A DNA stretch of 64,000 bases from Caballeronia sp. Lep1P3 (GCF_022879595.1 NZ_CP084266.1:1240001-1304000), one strand, 5' to 3'; counted from the first letter of the stretch, positions 17,473 to 27,723 are shown. Numbers and translations: made by a program. Notes: generated by a model from the sequence alone, not told the origin.

Positions 17473-17486
17473 GTCTTCTATAAGAC
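17473..17486. promoter_or_regulatory. Inverted repeat GTCTT-N4-AAGAC, candidate operator upstream of icd
   Basis: Perfect 5-bp arms with a four-base spacer lie seven bases after the hpnA stop, in a conspicuously AT-rich stretch of the gap before icd. Motifs of the form CTTATAGAAGAC resemble the short palindromes bound by GntR-type regulators of central metabolism, an association from memory only. It is about 200 bases upstream of the icd start. Confidence 0.3.
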
Positions 17487-17690
17487 CTAAAAAATATTAA
17501 GTACCTGATATTGCAGAAAAAAGCGTCGTTTTCTCGCCGGCGGCGAGCGCGCTTTCGCACGCGCCGCGCCCGAAATCAGGCAAAATAGCGGATTGATGCC
17601 GGAAGGCGCGAGCAACCATGTTGCGTGTCCACAGCAGCCGGCGGTCTTTTCTGGTTTTTTTCAACCCGTTTCTGGATGTCGAGACAAGCG

Positions 17691-19937
17691 ATGAGTAACC
17701 AGCAACCCACCATCATCTACACCCTGACCGACGAAGCTCCGCTGCTCGCAACCAGCGCCTTTCTGCCGATCATCCGCACGTTCACCACGCCGGCCGGCGT
17801 CAATGTGGAAACCAGCGACATCTCGCTCGCGGGCCGTATCCTCGGCGAATTCCCCGAGTTTCTGGCCGAAGCGCAACGCGTTCCCGACAACCTCGCCGAA
17901 CTCGGCCGTCTCACGCAGCTGCCCGACACGAACATCATCAAGCTGCCGAACATCAGCGCGTCGGTGCCGCAGCTCGTCGCCGCGATCAAGGAGTTGCAGG
18001 GCAAGGGCTACAACGTGCCCAACTTCCCGGAAGAGCCGAAGAACGACGAAGAAAAGGCCATCGCGCAGCGTTACTCGAAGTGCCTCGGCAGCGCGGTGAA
18101 CCCGGTTCTGCGCGAAGGCAATTCGGACCGCCGCGCGCCGCTCGCCGTCAAGAACTACGCGAAGAAGCATCCGCACAGCATGGCCGAATGGAGCATGGCG
18201 TCGCGCACGCACGTCGCGCACATGAAGCACGGCGACTTCTATCACGGCGAGAAGTCCATCACGAACGACAAAGCGCGCGAAGTCCGCATGGAACTGGTCA
18301 CGAAGAGCGGCGAAACCATCGTGCTCAAGCCGAAGGTCAAGCTGCAGGATGGCGAGATCGTCGACAGCATGTTCATGAGCAAGAAGGCGCTCGTCGCGTT
18401 CTACGAAGACCAGATGGAAGACGCGCGCAAGACCGGCGTCATGCTGTCGCTGCACGTCAAGGCGACCATGATGAAGGTTTCGCACCCGATCGTCTTCGGC
18501 CACGCCGTGAAGGTGTTCTATAAGGAAGCGTTCGCGAAGCACGCGAAGCTCTTCGAGGAACTCGGCGTGAACGTGAACAACGGTCTCGTCGATCTGTACT
18601 CGAAGATCGAGGCGCTGCCGGAATCGCAGCGCGACGAAGTCATCCGCGACATGCACGCGTGCCACGAACATCGCCCGGCGCTCGCCATGGTCGATTCCGC
18701 CAAGGGCATCTCGAACCTGCACGCGCCGAACGACGTGATCGTCGATGCATCGATGCCTGCGATGATTCGCGCCGGCGGCAAGATGTGGGGCGCCGATGGC
18801 CGTCCGCAAGACACGAAGTGCCTGATTCCGGAAAGCACGTTCGCGCGCATCTATCAGGAAATCATCAACTTCTGCAAGACGAACGGCGCATTCGATCCGC
18901 GCACGATGGGCACGGTGCCGAACGTCGGCCTGATGGCGCAGAAGGCCGAAGAATACGGCTCGCACGACAAGACCTTCGAGATTCCGCAGGACGGCACGGC
19001 GCGCATCGTCGATAACGCGACGAACGAAGTCATCGAAGCGCTCACGCAGCAGGTCGAACAGGGCGACATCTGGCGCATGTGTCTCGTGAAGGACGCGCCG
19101 ATCCGCGACTGGGTGAAGCTCGCCGTCACGCGCGTGCGCAACTCGGGCATGCCGGCGGTGTTCTGGCTCGACCCGTATCGTCCGCACGAGAACGAACTGA
19201 TCAAGAAGGTCGAAACGTACCTGAAGGATCACGACACGCAAGGGCTCGACATCCAGATCATGTCGCAGGTGCGCGCAATGCGTTACACGCTCGAGCGCGT
19301 CATTCGCGGCCTGGACACCATCTCGGCGACCGGCAACATCCTGCGCGACTACCTGACCGACCTCTTCCCGATCATGGAACTCGGCACCAGCGCGAAGATG
19401 CTGTCCATCGTTCCGCTGATGGCGGGCGGCGGCTTGTACGAAACGGGCGCGGGCGGCTCCGCGCCGAAGCACGTCCAGCAACTCGTGCAGGAAAACCACC
19501 TGCGCTGGGATTCGCTCGGCGAATTCCTCGCGCTGGCTGTGTCGCTGGAAGAGCTCGGCATCAAGAGCAACAACGCGCGCGCGAAGCTCGTCGCGAAGGC
19601 GCTGGATGCGGCCACCGGCAAGCTGCTCGACAACAACAAGGGACCGTCGCCGAAGACCGGCCAGCTCGACAATCGCGGCAGCCAGTTCTACCTCGCGATG
19701 TACTGGGCGCAGGAATTGGCTAACCAGTCGGAAGACCGCGAACTCGCCACGTTCTTCGCGCCGCTCGCGAAGAGCCTGGCGGAGAACGAGCAGAAGATCA
19801 TCGAGGAACTGACCGTCGTGCAGGGCAGCGAAGCGGATATCGGCGGCTATTACAAGCCGGAAGACGCGAAGCTCGCAGCCGTGATGCGTCCGAGCCAGAC
19901 GCTCAACGCCGCGCTCGCACAGGCGCAGTCGAAGTAA
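17691..19937 (+). CDS. icd: NADP-dependent isocitrate dehydrogenase, monomeric type
   Basis: A 748-residue TCA-cycle enzyme converting isocitrate to 2-oxoglutarate and CO2 with NADP. Length and sequence fit the monomeric class (about 740 aa), not the 45-kDa dimeric class. Recognisable stretches are the N-terminal [37 protein letters not shown] (substrate loop), [19 protein letters not shown], and [15 protein letters not shown] towards the C-terminal part. ATG 17691 gives the family's usual N-terminus; the upstream in-frame start at 17625 does not. It sits between hpnA and a small hypothetical gene and has no obvious link to hopanoids. Confidence 0.95.
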   Translation: MSNQQPTIIYTLTDEAPLLATSAFLPIIRTFTTPAGVNVETSDISLAGRILGEFPEFLAEAQRVPDNLAELGRLTQLPDTNIIKLPNISASVPQLVAAIKELQGKGYNVPNFPEEPKNDEEKAIAQRYSKCLGSAVNPVLREGNSDRRAPLAVKNYAKKHPHSMAEWSMASRTHVAHMKHGDFYHGEKSITNDKAREVRMELVTKSGETIVLKPKVKLQDGEIVDSMFMSKKALVAFYEDQMEDARKTGVMLSLHVKATMMKVSHPIVFGHAVKVFYKEAFAKHAKLFEELGVNVNNGLVDLYSKIEALPESQRDEVIRDMHACHEHRPALAMVDSAKGISNLHAPNDVIVDASMPAMIRAGGKMWGADGRPQDTKCLIPESTFARIYQEIINFCKTNGAFDPRTMGTVPNVGLMAQKAEEYGSHDKTFEIPQDGTARIVDNATNEVIEALTQQVEQGDIWRMCLVKDAPIRDWVKLAVTRVRNSGMPAVFWLDPYRPHENELIKKVETYLKDHDTQGLDIQIMSQVRAMRYTLERVIRGLDTISATGNILRDYLTDLFPIMELGTSAKMLSIVPLMAGGGLYETGAGGSAPKHVQQLVQENHLRWDSLGEFLALAVSLEELGIKSNNARAKLVAKALDAATGKLLDNNKGPSPKTGQLDNRGSQFYLAMYWAQELANQSEDRELATFFAPLAKSLAENEQKIIEELTVVQGSEADIGGYYKPEDAKLAAVMRPSQTLNAALAQAQSK

Positions 19938-20187
19938 GGCTGTACGGGGCGCGGGCCGCACGGTCCGCGTTCCGGTCGCTGCGGCGCCATTCGGAATCGC
20001 TTCGGAGGGCGCCGCGCGTTTGTCTCCCGTCACGGCTTTTGCATGGCGTGACGTCATAGGGGACACGGCATTCGCGCCGTGCGCCTCGTCGCTCGAAAGC
20101 AATTGGTTACAAGCTGTGCCGGCTCGCGCGTAAGGGAGCGGGTAAAATCGTTGCCTCGCTGCCAGCTTCGCAAGACATACAAATCGC

Positions 20188-20712
20188 ATGAATCTACATG
20201 ACCAGCTCGGCGCGCTGGAGTCGAGCCTCGATACGCTCCTCCAGGCCGCCGCCGCTCCCGCCACGGAATCCGCCGATGAAGCCCCCGCGCCGCTGCCGAG
20301 CCGCGCGGAACAAAGCGCGCACGACAGCGCACAAGACAGCGCCGAAGCCGCGCCGCCCGCGCCCGCTGTCGAAGCGCAGTCCGAGACGCCGCCCACGCTG
20401 ACGGTGTCGAGGCCCGAGCGCGACACGATCGAGATGACGATCGGCGGCAAGTCGGTGCTGTTGAACCCCGAAGGCGTATCCGAGTTGATCGAAGAATTGG
20501 CGAACGTGCGGGCGTCGATGTCCGCCGAGCAGCCGATGGGCGTCGCGCCCGGCTGGCGCTTCGCCGCGACGAAGAATCCCGTCATGGCGGTGCAGAAGCA
20601 CGCCAACGGCGACCGCCTGCTCATCATGCGCCACACGGGTCACGGCTGGGTGCCGTTCACCTTTTCGCCGGACATGGTCGTCGAGTTGTACGCCATGCTC
20701 ACGCGCCGCTAA
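20188..20712 (+). CDS. Conserved hypothetical protein (Pro/Ala-rich N-terminus)
   Basis: A 174-residue soluble protein of no recognised family. The first 20 residues form an amphipathic helix (LHDQLGALESSLDTLLQAA). Residues 20-75 are Ala/Pro/Glu-rich and probably disordered. Residues 78-174 look folded, with beta-type segments: TIEMTIGGKSVLLNPEGVSEL, PGWRFAATKNPVMAVQKH and HGWVPFTFSPDMVVELYAML. No motif points to a function. It lies between icd and the convergent hpnB gene and appears monocistronic. Confidence 0.65.
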   Translation: MNLHDQLGALESSLDTLLQAAAAPATESADEAPAPLPSRAEQSAHDSAQDSAEAAPPAPAVEAQSETPPTLTVSRPERDTIEMTIGGKSVLLNPEGVSELIEELANVRASMSAEQPMGVAPGWRFAATKNPVMAVQKHANGDRLLIMRHTGHGWVPFTFSPDMVVELYAMLTRR

Positions 20713-20739
20713 CGCCGAACGAGCGCCGCGCCGCGCCGC

Positions 20740-21942
20740 TTACGATCCTTCCTGCGTCGGCGCCTGAACGCGCGCCTTCCACTGCCCGCCCTTGCCGCTC
20801 CAGTAACGCACAGCCGAGCCGATCGTCGCCGATACATAGAACAGCGCGACGAGCGGCAGCAGCGGCGCCCACAGCAACGAACGCCGGTAGTACCGCAGCA
20901 TCGGGCCGTAGGCGACGCACATCATCGCCCAGGCGGCGCACGCGGGCCACGCGCGCGCCCCCCACGTCAGCGCGAAGACGGGCGGCACCAGATAGATCAG
21001 CACCATTCCGAGCACCGTGCCCGCGAGCAGCAGCGGCGAGTAGCGCAATTGCGTGAACGCCGTGCGCGCGATCATGTTCCAGATCTCGCGCCAGTCGTCG
21101 TACGGACGCAGCGATTCGCTGCTCTGCGCGAGGTCGAGGCGAATCGGGCGCGCGCCATTGCGTCCCGAGCGATGCTTGATGCGCTGCGCGAGACTGCAAT
21201 CGTCGATGAGTTCGCCGCGAATCGATTCGATGCCGCCCGCCTCCGCCAGCGCCGAGCGGCGCACGAGCATGCAGCCGCCCGCCGCGCCGGCCGTCGTCTT
21301 GCGCGCGTCGTTGACCCACGCGAACGGGTACAACTTCGCAAAGAAAAACACGAACGCGGGAATCAGCGCCTTCTCCCACGGCGAATCGCAGCGCAGGCGC
21401 ACCATCAGCGAGACGAGATCGCGGTCTTCCAGAATGGTGCGCGCGACGAGTTGCGTCGCGGCATCGGCTGGATGGTAGATGTCCGCGTCGGTCAACAAAA
21501 GGAATTCGGCGGGCAGACCGAGCGAGTCGATCGCGTTGACGCCCTGCGACTGCGCCCAGACCTTGCCCGACCATCCCGGCGGCAGCGGCTTGCCGGTCAG
21601 CACGGTCAGGCGGTCTTCGAGTCCGAGTTCGCGCGCAGCGGCGAGCGCGGCGGCGGTGGTGCCGTCGGTGCTGTGATCGTCGACGACGACGACGTGGAAC
21701 GCGCCCGCATAGTCCTGTTTCAGCAGCGATCCGACCGCGCGCCCGATGACGTCCGCCTCGTTGCGCGCCGGCACCACGGCGACGAGCGCGGGCCACGCGC
21801 CGCGTCGCGCGATCTCCGCGTTGCCGACCGCATGCACGGTGGCAGCCGACAGCGCCGGCGCAGGCTGCGCGCGCCAGAAGCCGCCGCGCGCGAACAGCAG
21901 CACGATCCAGATGACGAAAGACAGCCAGGCGATCAGTAGCAT
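20740..21942 (-). CDS. hpnB: Hopene-associated glycosyltransferase HpnB
   Basis: A 400-residue family-2 glycosyltransferase at the inner membrane. It has an N-terminal helix (1-22), a GT-A core with VAVVPARNEADVIGRAV, a VVVVDDHSTDGT nucleotide-sugar motif and LLTDADIYH (DxD-like), and three to four helices at the C-terminal end. Length and order match HpnB of hopanoid loci, thought to act on the polar side chain. The start at 21942 places the first helix at the N-terminus; the longer frame adds 65 basic residues. It diverges from ispH-hpnH. Its actual sugar and acceptor are not known. Confidence 0.88.
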   Translation of the reverse strand: MLLIAWLSFVIWIVLLFARGGFWRAQPAPALSAATVHAVGNAEIARRGAWPALVAVVPARNEADVIGRAVGSLLKQDYAGAFHVVVVDDHSTDGTTAAALAAARELGLEDRLTVLTGKPLPPGWSGKVWAQSQGVNAIDSLGLPAEFLLLTDADIYHPADAATQLVARTILEDRDLVSLMVRLRCDSPWEKALIPAFVFFFAKLYPFAWVNDARKTTAGAAGGCMLVRRSALAEAGGIESIRGELIDDCSLAQRIKHRSGRNGARPIRLDLAQSSESLRPYDDWREIWNMIARTAFTQLRYSPLLLAGTVLGMVLIYLVPPVFALTWGARAWPACAAWAMMCVAYGPMLRYYRRSLLWAPLLPLVALFYVSATIGSAVRYWSGKGGQWKARVQAPTQEGS

Positions 21943-22321
21943 GAATGGACGATTAGCGTGAAGCAGCGCCTGAGCGCTCGGTTTGGAAAACGGGGATGCG
22001 TCGAGCCGGAAAGACGCGTGGCGACGACGCGAACGCGGTGACCGCTCGCGAGAGTCCGACAGTTTAATGGCTTTGGCCGATCGGCGTTTTTTGCCGGCCG
22101 CTTCGCCGCCCCGACGCCGGGAGGCGCCTGGCGGCAAGCGCTCAAAAAGGGAACGCGTTAGAATACGCGGTCAACTCCGGCGCACAGACGAAATTACCTG
22201 ACCGTCCGCCGGTCCGCTTTGACGCGCTTTCCGGGCATTGCGTATGCGGTCTTTCGTCAACCAAAGCGTGAATTGCGCGCCCGATTATCCGAAACCCGCG
22301 CCAGTCGGAGTTCGTTCGAAC
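21943..22321. other. Divergent intergenic region between hpnB and ispH
   Basis: About 380 bases without a credible gene, although several arginine-rich frames are open. It must hold the promoters of hpnB (minus) and ispH-hpnH (plus). A candidate -10 (TAGAAT, 22159-22164) for the plus direction lies 158 bases before the ispH ATG, with no good -35. No riboswitch or RNA gene is recognised. Confidence 0.35.
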
Positions 22322-23290
22322 ATGCGTATCATCCTTGCTCAACCCCGCGGTTTTTGTGCGGGCGTGGTCCGTGCGATCGAAATCGTCGATCGGGCGCTCG
22401 AACGGCATGGCGCACCGGTCTATGTGCGGCATGAGATCGTTCATAACCGGCACGTCGTCGACAACTTGCGTGGCAAGGGCGCACGTTTTGTCGAAGAGCT
22501 CGACGAAGTGCCGCACGGGGCAGTCGCCATTTTCAGCGCGCACGGCGTGGCGCAAAGCATCGAGCGCGATGCCGACGCGCGCGGCCTCGACGTTCTCGAC
22601 GCAACCTGCCCGCTCGTCACGAAGGTTCATGTTCAGGGCCGGCAGTATGTCGCGCAGGGCCGCACGCTGATTCTGATCGGCCACGCGGGACATCCGGAAG
22701 TGGAAGGCACCGTCGGGCAGATTCCCGGCCAGGTCGTGCTCGTGCAAAGCGAGGCCGAAGTCGAGACGATGGCGCTCGCGCCGGATACGCCGGTCGCTTA
22801 CGTGACGCAGACGACGCTTTCCGTCGACGACACGCGCGGCATCATCGACGCGTTGCAGCGCCGTTTCACCGATATCGTCGGCCCGGACACGCGGGACATC
22901 TGCTACGCAACGCAGAACCGGCAGGCCGCCGTGCGCGAGTTGTCGTCGCAAGTGGACGTGCTGCTCGTGGTCGGCGCAACCAACAGTTCCAATTCGAACC
23001 GCCTGCGGGAGATCGGCGCCGAAAGCGGCGTGCCGAGCTACCTCGTCGCGGACGGTTCGGAGATCCAGGCCGAATGGTTTGCGCATGCGCAGACGGTCGG
23101 CATCACGGCCGGCGCTTCGGCGCCCGAAGAAATGGTCGAACATGTGATCGATGCCCTGCGCGCATTCGGGCACGTCGAAGTCACGACGATGAACGGCCGC
23201 GAGGAAAAGGTCGAATTCAAACTTCCCGCGAAACTGCTGCAACCGCTCGCCGCAATGCCGGCCACGGCAGCGGCGATTCGCGAAGAATAA
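22322..23290 (+). CDS. ispH: 4-hydroxy-3-methylbut-2-enyl diphosphate reductase
   Basis: A 322-residue iron-sulfur enzyme (IspH/LytB) making IPP and DMAPP from HMBPP in the last step of the MEP pathway. The three cluster cysteines are visible in [12 protein letters not shown] (C12), [11 protein letters not shown] and [10 protein letters not shown]. The catalytic-site HxxxE segment is [14 protein letters not shown] 22322 gives the canonical [10 protein letters not shown] start. It is 13 bases upstream of hpnH, an arrangement common in hopanoid-producing Burkholderia. There this ispH copy is probably a dedicated supplier of isoprenoid precursor, additional to a housekeeping copy elsewhere (inference). 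Confidence 0.95.
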   Translation: MRIILAQPRGFCAGVVRAIEIVDRALERHGAPVYVRHEIVHNRHVVDNLRGKGARFVEELDEVPHGAVAIFSAHGVAQSIERDADARGLDVLDATCPLVTKVHVQGRQYVAQGRTLILIGHAGHPEVEGTVGQIPGQVVLVQSEAEVETMALAPDTPVAYVTQTTLSVDDTRGIIDALQRRFTDIVGPDTRDICYATQNRQAAVRELSSQVDVLLVVGATNSSNSNRLREIGAESGVPSYLVADGSEIQAEWFAHAQTVGITAGASAPEEMVEHVIDALRAFGHVEVTTMNGREEKVEFKLPAKLLQPLAAMPATAAAIREE

Positions 23291-23297
23291 GGAGAGG
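23291..23297 (+). promoter_or_regulatory. Ribosome binding site fixing the TTG start of hpnH
   Basis: GGAGAGG begins right after the ispH stop and lies seven bases before TTG 23304. The resulting N-terminus (MSIPMLQKARVGAYI) matches HpnH proteins, whereas the next ATG at 23316 would remove four conserved residues and has poorer spacing. Confidence 0.7.
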
Positions 23298-23303
23298 ACG
23301 CAA

Positions 23304-24458
23304 TTGTCTATCCCGATGCTCCAGAAGGCCCGCGTTGGCGCCTACATCTTCAAGCAGCACCTGACGCGCAACAAGCGCTATCCGCTCGCGCTGATGCTCG
23401 AACCGCTGTTCCGCTGCAATCTCGCGTGTAACGGCTGCGGCAAGATCGACTATCCGGACCCGATTCTCAACCAGCGCCTGTCGCTGGAAGAATGCCTCGG
23501 CGCCGTCGACGAGTGCGGCGCGCCCGTCGTGTCGATCGCGGGCGGCGAGCCGCTTCTGCACAAGGAAATGCCGCAGATCGTCAAGGGCATCATCGAGCGC
23601 AAGAAGTTCGTGTATCTCTGCACGAACGCGCTCCTGATGGAAAAGAAGATGGACGATTACCAGCCGAGCCCGTATTTCGTCTGGTCCGTTCACCTCGACG
23701 GCGATCAAGCCATGCACGACCATTCCGTTTCGCAAGGCGGCGTGTACGACAAGGCGACGAAAGCGATCCGCGAGGCGAAGCGCCGCGGGTTTCGCGTCAA
23801 CATCAACTGCACGCTGTTCAACGATGCGAACCCGGAACGCGTCGCGAAGTTCTTCGACACGCTCGGCCCGATGGGCGTGGACGGCATCACCGTCTCGCCG
23901 GGCTACGCCTACGAGCGCGCGCCGGACCAGCAGCACTTCCTGAACCGCGACAAGACGAAGACGCTCTTCCGCGAAATCTTCAAGCGCGGCAATAACGGCA
24001 AGAACTGGTCGTTCAGCCAGTCGGCGATGTTCCTCGACTTTCTCGCCGGCAACCAGACGTACCAGTGCACGCCGTGGGGCAACCCGGCGCGCACGGTGTT
24101 CGGCTGGCAGCGTCCGTGCTATCTGCTCGGCGAAGGCTACGCGAAGACCTTCAAGGAGCTGATGGAAACCACCGACTGGGACAAGTACGGCACCGGCAAC
24201 TACGAAAAGTGCGCGGACTGCATGGTGCACAGCGGCTTCGAGGCGACCGCCGTGATGGACACCGTCGCGCATCCGTTGAAGGCGCTCGGCGTGTCGCTGC
24301 GCGGACCGCGCACCGAAGGCGCGTATGCCAAGGAACTGCCGATCGACAAGCAGCGTCCGGCTGAATACGTGTTCTCGAAGCACGTCGAGATCAAGCTGGA
24401 AGAGATCGGGCGCGCGAAGAAGAACAAGGGCGCGAAGACGGCGGCTGCGGCGCACTAA
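23304..24458 (+). CDS. hpnH: Radical SAM adenosyl-hopene transferase HpnH
   Basis: A 384-residue radical SAM enzyme that attaches the 5'-deoxyadenosyl group of SAM to diploptene, giving adenosylhopane and the C35 hopanoid side chain. The cluster motif is C38-x3-C42-x2-C45 (FRCNLACNGCGKIDYP), with the GGEPLL motif near residue 82 and a C-terminal SPASM-like cysteine region (YEKCADCMVHSGFEA). Length is typical. It starts with TTG, 13 bases after ispH, so the two are co-transcribed. HpnG, encoded at 40.7 kb, would act next. Confidence 0.95.
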   Translation: MSIPMLQKARVGAYIFKQHLTRNKRYPLALMLEPLFRCNLACNGCGKIDYPDPILNQRLSLEECLGAVDECGAPVVSIAGGEPLLHKEMPQIVKGIIERKKFVYLCTNALLMEKKMDDYQPSPYFVWSVHLDGDQAMHDHSVSQGGVYDKATKAIREAKRRGFRVNINCTLFNDANPERVAKFFDTLGPMGVDGITVSPGYAYERAPDQQHFLNRDKTKTLFREIFKRGNNGKNWSFSQSAMFLDFLAGNQTYQCTPWGNPARTVFGWQRPCYLLGEGYAKTFKELMETTDWDKYGTGNYEKCADCMVHSGFEATAVMDTVAHPLKALGVSLRGPRTEGAYAKELPIDKQRPAEYVFSKHVEIKLEEIGRAKKNKGAKTAAAAH

Positions 24459-24485
24459 CGCGGCGGCAGCGCGGATGGAGTCGAA

Positions 24486-24518
24486 GGGCGGATGGCCGTG
24501 CGGTCATCCGTCCTTTTT
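24486..24518 (+). terminator. Rho-independent terminator after hpnH
   Basis: A 13-bp stem (24486-24498 with 24501-24513, two G-U pairs) is followed directly by five T. It lies 28 bases past the hpnH stop and before the convergent toxin gene, so it ends the ispH-hpnH transcript. Confidence 0.85.
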
Positions 24519-24526
24519 CGTTTTGG

Positions 24527-24922
24527 CTACCAGATGGTTCTGACGTGCTCGTAGGCGCGGATGTTTCTGTCCTTCGTGACGAGCGGGGCGCTGAGGGAAC
24601 GCGCCGTCGCGACGATGAAGCGATCCGCGGGATCGTCGTGAAGTTCGCCCGGCAGATCGACCGACTGGACGGCAATGCGTCGGTCCACCGGCACGAATCG
24701 CACACCGTTGATCCGGCCCACCTTGTCGATCCAGTCGCCGACGTCCATAGCCAGCGCGAGCTTGCCTCGCCTGACGAGCAGCGCGATCTCCCACGCGGTG
24801 ATCGTCGAAACGAGGATTTCCCCGTCCGTCGCCGACTCGTGCTCGATGGCAGCGCGAGCCTCCTTGCCGAGCGCGCCCCCGCCGATCCACCACACGAGCG
24901 CGTGCGTGTCCAGCACGATCAT
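24527..24922 (-). CDS. PIN-domain toxin, VapC-like ribonuclease
   Basis: A 131-residue PIN-fold RNase expected to cleave RNA with Mg2+. Acidic active-site residues are visible: D5 in MIVLDTHALVWW, the glutamate of ITAWEIALL, and the aspartate of DDPADRFIVATA with a downstream VTKD. The start at 24922 overlaps the antitoxin stop by four bases (ATGA), the standard coupling of type II toxin-antitoxin pairs. The N-terminus LDTHALVWW is typical of the PIN subgroup paired with Phd-type antitoxins. The RNA target is unknown. Confidence 0.88.
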   Translation of the reverse strand: MIVLDTHALVWWIGGGALGKEARAAIEHESATDGEILVSTITAWEIALLVRRGKLALAMDVGDWIDKVGRINGVRFVPVDRRIAVQSVDLPGELHDDPADRFIVATARSLSAPLVTKDRNIRAYEHVRTIW

Positions 24923-25152
24923 TTGAGCGCCTCCCAATCCTCCAACCCCACCGGCTCCAGCGGGTCCTCGTAAAACAACACGCTGCCTCGCAACTCCTCG
25001 AGCGGCGTGGCTGTACTGTCATACCGCCGCACTTCCAGCACGGGCTTTCCATGGTCTGTCACGATCATATGTTCTCCTGTCGATTCCACGAGCCGAAAGT
25101 ATTCAAGCGCCTTCGCCTTGAACTCGGATTTCGACACTCGCTTCGCAGCCAT
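24919..25152 (-). CDS. Phd/YefM-type antitoxin
   Basis: A 77-residue antitoxin. The N-terminal half fits the Phd/YefM DNA-binding fold (SKSEFKAKALEYFRLVESTGEHMIVTDHGKP is the usual order, with the DHGKP turn near residues 33-37). The C-terminal half (EELRGSVLFYEDPLEP) is the toxin-neutralising tail. It is transcribed first, overlapping the toxin by four bases, and probably represses its own promoter. The pair lies between hpnH and cstA, both facing it, as an independent cassette. Confidence 0.88.
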   Translation of the reverse strand: MAAKRVSKSEFKAKALEYFRLVESTGEHMIVTDHGKPVLEVRRYDSTATPLEELRGSVLFYEDPLEPVGLEDWEALK

Positions 25153-25240
25153 GATAACGCCCTGTGGTCACATTAAAGTAGTCATTTTAGCCTCGTCCGA
25201 ACAGATTAGGCAAAACGGACACCTCCCGCGCGCGGCAATA

Positions 25241-25269
25241 AAAAAACGCGACGGATCGTCACCGTCGCG
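25241..25269 (-). terminator. Terminator of the cstA-ybdD transcript
   Basis: A perfect 8-bp stem (25247-25254 with 25262-25269) is followed on the minus strand by six T and more A/T. It lies 30 bases past the ybdD stop. On the plus strand only four T follow. Confidence 0.85.
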
Positions 25270-25298
25270 TTTTCGGATTGCCATCGAGCCGCATCAGA

Positions 25299-25493
25299 TC
25301 AACAACACTTTCCCGCTCCCGACCCGTACCGCGCTTCCTGACGTTCGCGGAAAAATTCCGCATACGTCAGCACTGGCTTGTCCGGATGCGTCGTCTGCAT
25401 GTGCGTGACGTAGGCATCGTAGTCAGGCATGCCGACCATCAGACGCATCGCCTGGCCGAGATAGCGTCCCGCTTGCCGAAGATCGCTGAACAT
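25299..25493 (-). CDS. ybdD: Small YbdD/YjiX-family protein linked to CstA
   Basis: A 64-residue protein of the YbdD/YjiX (DUF466) family, almost always encoded directly after cstA-type pyruvate/peptide permeases. The family pattern is clear: [18 protein letters not shown], then [22 protein letters not shown], and a cysteine pair at the end. It probably serves as an accessory subunit needed for transport activity, as shown for the E. coli BtsT/CstA small partners. It begins 26 bases after the cstA stop. Confidence 0.9.
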   Translation of the reverse strand: MFSDLRQAGRYLGQAMRLMVGMPDYDAYVTHMQTTHPDKPVLTYAEFFRERQEARYGSGAGKCC

Positions 25494-25519
25494 GGCGGCT
25501 CCCTGGTTGTGCGAACCGA

Positions 25520-27604
25520 TCAGTGGCCCGCGCGAACCGTCGCGCCCGCGCCAGCGGGCAACGGTTCGAACGGGGTTTCGCTCACGGTCGGACGCGCCTC
25601 GCGACGCGCGCGCAGCACCGACAGCACGCCGTACACCGCGATGCTCACCACGACGAAGATGAAGAGCCCGGAAAGCGCCGCGTCGACGTAATCGTTGAAG
25701 ATGATCCGCTGCATTTCCGGCAGCGATTTCGCCGGCGCCATCACCTTGCCCGCGTCGTAGGCGTCGCGCAGTCGCGCGGCATGCGAGAGGAAGCCGACCT
25801 TCGGACTGGCGTCGAAAATCTTCTGCCAGCCCGCCGTCAACGTGCAGATGAGCAGCCACACCGTCGGCACCACCGTCACCCAGGCGAAGCGCTCGCGCTT
25901 CATCTTGAAGAGGACCACGGTGCCGAGCATCAGCGCGATGCCGGCGAGCATCTGGTTCGAAATGCCGAAGAGCGGCCACAGCGTATTGATGCCGCCGAAC
26001 GGATCGACCACGCCCTGATACAGGAAGTAGCCCCACGCCGCCACACACAGGCCCGTCGCGACGAGATTCGCCGGCAGCGATTCCGTGCGGCGCAGCGCCG
26101 GATGGAACGTGCCGAGCAGGTCCTGCAGCATGAAGCGGCCGGCGCGCGTGCCCGCGTCGACGGCGGTCAGGATGAAGAGCGCTTCGAAGAGAATGGCGAA
26201 GTGATACCAGAACGCCATCATCGCCGGGCCGCCGATCACGCGATGCAAAATCTCCGCCATCCCGACCGCGAGCGTCGGCGCGCCGCCCGCACGCGCGACG
26301 ATCGTCGTTTCGCCGACGGCCTTCGCCGTCGACGTCAGCATGTCGGGCGTGAGCGTGAAGCCCCACGACGTCACCGTCTGCGCGATGGCATCGGGCGTGG
26401 TGCCGAGCAGCGCGGCGGGGCTGTTCATCGCGAAGTAGACGCCCGGCTCGATCACGCACGCGGCGACGAGCGCCATGATCGCGACGAACGATTCCATCAG
26501 CATCGCGCCGTAGCCGATGAAGCGCATGTTCACTTCGTTGTCGATCATCTTGGGCGTCGTGCCCGACGAGATCAGCGCGTGGAAGCCCGACACCGCGCCG
26601 CACGCGATCGTGATGAAGAGGAACGGGAACAGATTGCCCGCCCAAACCGGGCCGGAGCCGTCGACGAACTTCGTGAACGCGGGCATCTTCAGTTCCGGCG
26701 CGACGATCAGAATGCCGATCGCGAGGCCGAGAATCGTGCCGATCTTGAGGAACGTCGAAAGGTAATCGCGCGGCGCGAGCAGCAGCCACACCGGCAACAC
26801 CGAGGCGACGAAGCCATAGCCGATCAGAATCCACGTCAGTTGGACGCCCGTGAAGGTGAAGAACGGCGCGATGGCCGGCGATGCCGCGACTTGTCCGCCG
26901 AACGAGATAGCGAGCATCAGCAGAACGAAGCCGATGATCGACACTTCGCCGATGCGCCCCGGACGGATGAAGCGCGTGTACACGCCCATGAAGAGCGCGA
27001 TCGGAATCGTCGCGGCGACCGTGAACGTGCCCCACGGCGAATTCGTCAGCGCCTTCACGACGATCAGCGCGAGCACCGCGAGAATGATCACCATGATGAG
27101 AAACGTGCCGAACAGCGCAATCACGCCGGGCACGGTGCCGAGTTCCATCTTGATGAGATCGCCGAGCGAGCGGCCGTCGCGCCGTGTCGAGATGAAGAGC
27201 ACGACGAAATCCTGCACCGCGCCCGCGAACACGACGCCCGCGAGAATCCACAGCATGCCGGGCGTGTAGCCCATCTGCGCGGCGAGCACCGGGCCGACGA
27301 GCGGACCCGCGCCCGCGATCGCCGCGAAGTGATGGCCGAAGAGCACGTACTTGTTGGTCGGCACGTAGTCGAGGCCGTCGTTGTGACGCACGGCGGGCGT
27401 CATGCGCAGGCCGTCGAGTTGCAGCACGGTTCCCGCGATGAAGCGCGAGTAGAAGCGGTAAGCGATGAGATAAGTGCAGACCGCCGCGATGACGATCCAG
27501 AGTGCGCTGATACGCTCGCCGTGCGCGAGCGCGATGGTGCCGAATGCGAACGCGCCCAAGAGCGCGAGCGCAATCCAGACCAGGAATCCGGAAGCCCGAT
27601 TCAT
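25520..27604 (-). CDS. cstA: CstA-family carbon-starvation/pyruvate permease
   Basis: A 694-residue inner-membrane transporter with about 16-18 hydrophobic helices. CstA-family members take up pyruvate, and peptides have been proposed, when carbon is scarce. Recognisable stretches are [21 protein letters not shown] near residues 95-115, [44 protein letters not shown], and [16 protein letters not shown]. The start at 27604 has GGAGA upstream and avoids a 33-residue hydrophilic extension. It forms an operon with ybdD. It diverges from a two-component gene that probably controls it, as BtsSR/PyrSR-type systems do in enterobacteria (inference). Confidence 0.93.
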   Translation of the reverse strand: MNRASGFLVWIALALLGAFAFGTIALAHGERISALWIVIAAVCTYLIAYRFYSRFIAGTVLQLDGLRMTPAVRHNDGLDYVPTNKYVLFGHHFAAIAGAGPLVGPVLAAQMGYTPGMLWILAGVVFAGAVQDFVVLFISTRRDGRSLGDLIKMELGTVPGVIALFGTFLIMVIILAVLALIVVKALTNSPWGTFTVAATIPIALFMGVYTRFIRPGRIGEVSIIGFVLLMLAISFGGQVAASPAIAPFFTFTGVQLTWILIGYGFVASVLPVWLLLAPRDYLSTFLKIGTILGLAIGILIVAPELKMPAFTKFVDGSGPVWAGNLFPFLFITIACGAVSGFHALISSGTTPKMIDNEVNMRFIGYGAMLMESFVAIMALVAACVIEPGVYFAMNSPAALLGTTPDAIAQTVTSWGFTLTPDMLTSTAKAVGETTIVARAGGAPTLAVGMAEILHRVIGGPAMMAFWYHFAILFEALFILTAVDAGTRAGRFMLQDLLGTFHPALRRTESLPANLVATGLCVAAWGYFLYQGVVDPFGGINTLWPLFGISNQMLAGIALMLGTVVLFKMKRERFAWVTVVPTVWLLICTLTAGWQKIFDASPKVGFLSHAARLRDAYDAGKVMAPAKSLPEMQRIIFNDYVDAALSGLFIFVVVSIAVYGVLSVLRARREARPTVSETPFEPLPAGAGATVRAGH

Positions 27605-27723
27605 GGTGTCTCCTTTTTTTGGTAGCCCTTCGATAGTCGCCCACGCGGCATGAGCCGTGGAGCGCCTTGGGCGTGTAGTATTCGCCTTCGTCCGGCGCGT
27701 CACAACCGGACAACTACTTACGC

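Noticed and set aside
17661..20636. A 991-codon minus-strand frame opposite icd
   Set aside because: It is the antisense shadow of icd in GC-rich DNA: rich in Arg, His and Val, without any recognisable domain.
25523..27625. A 700-codon plus-strand frame opposite cstA
   Set aside because: Arg/Asp/His-rich antisense frame of the cstA gene; no signal, no motif.
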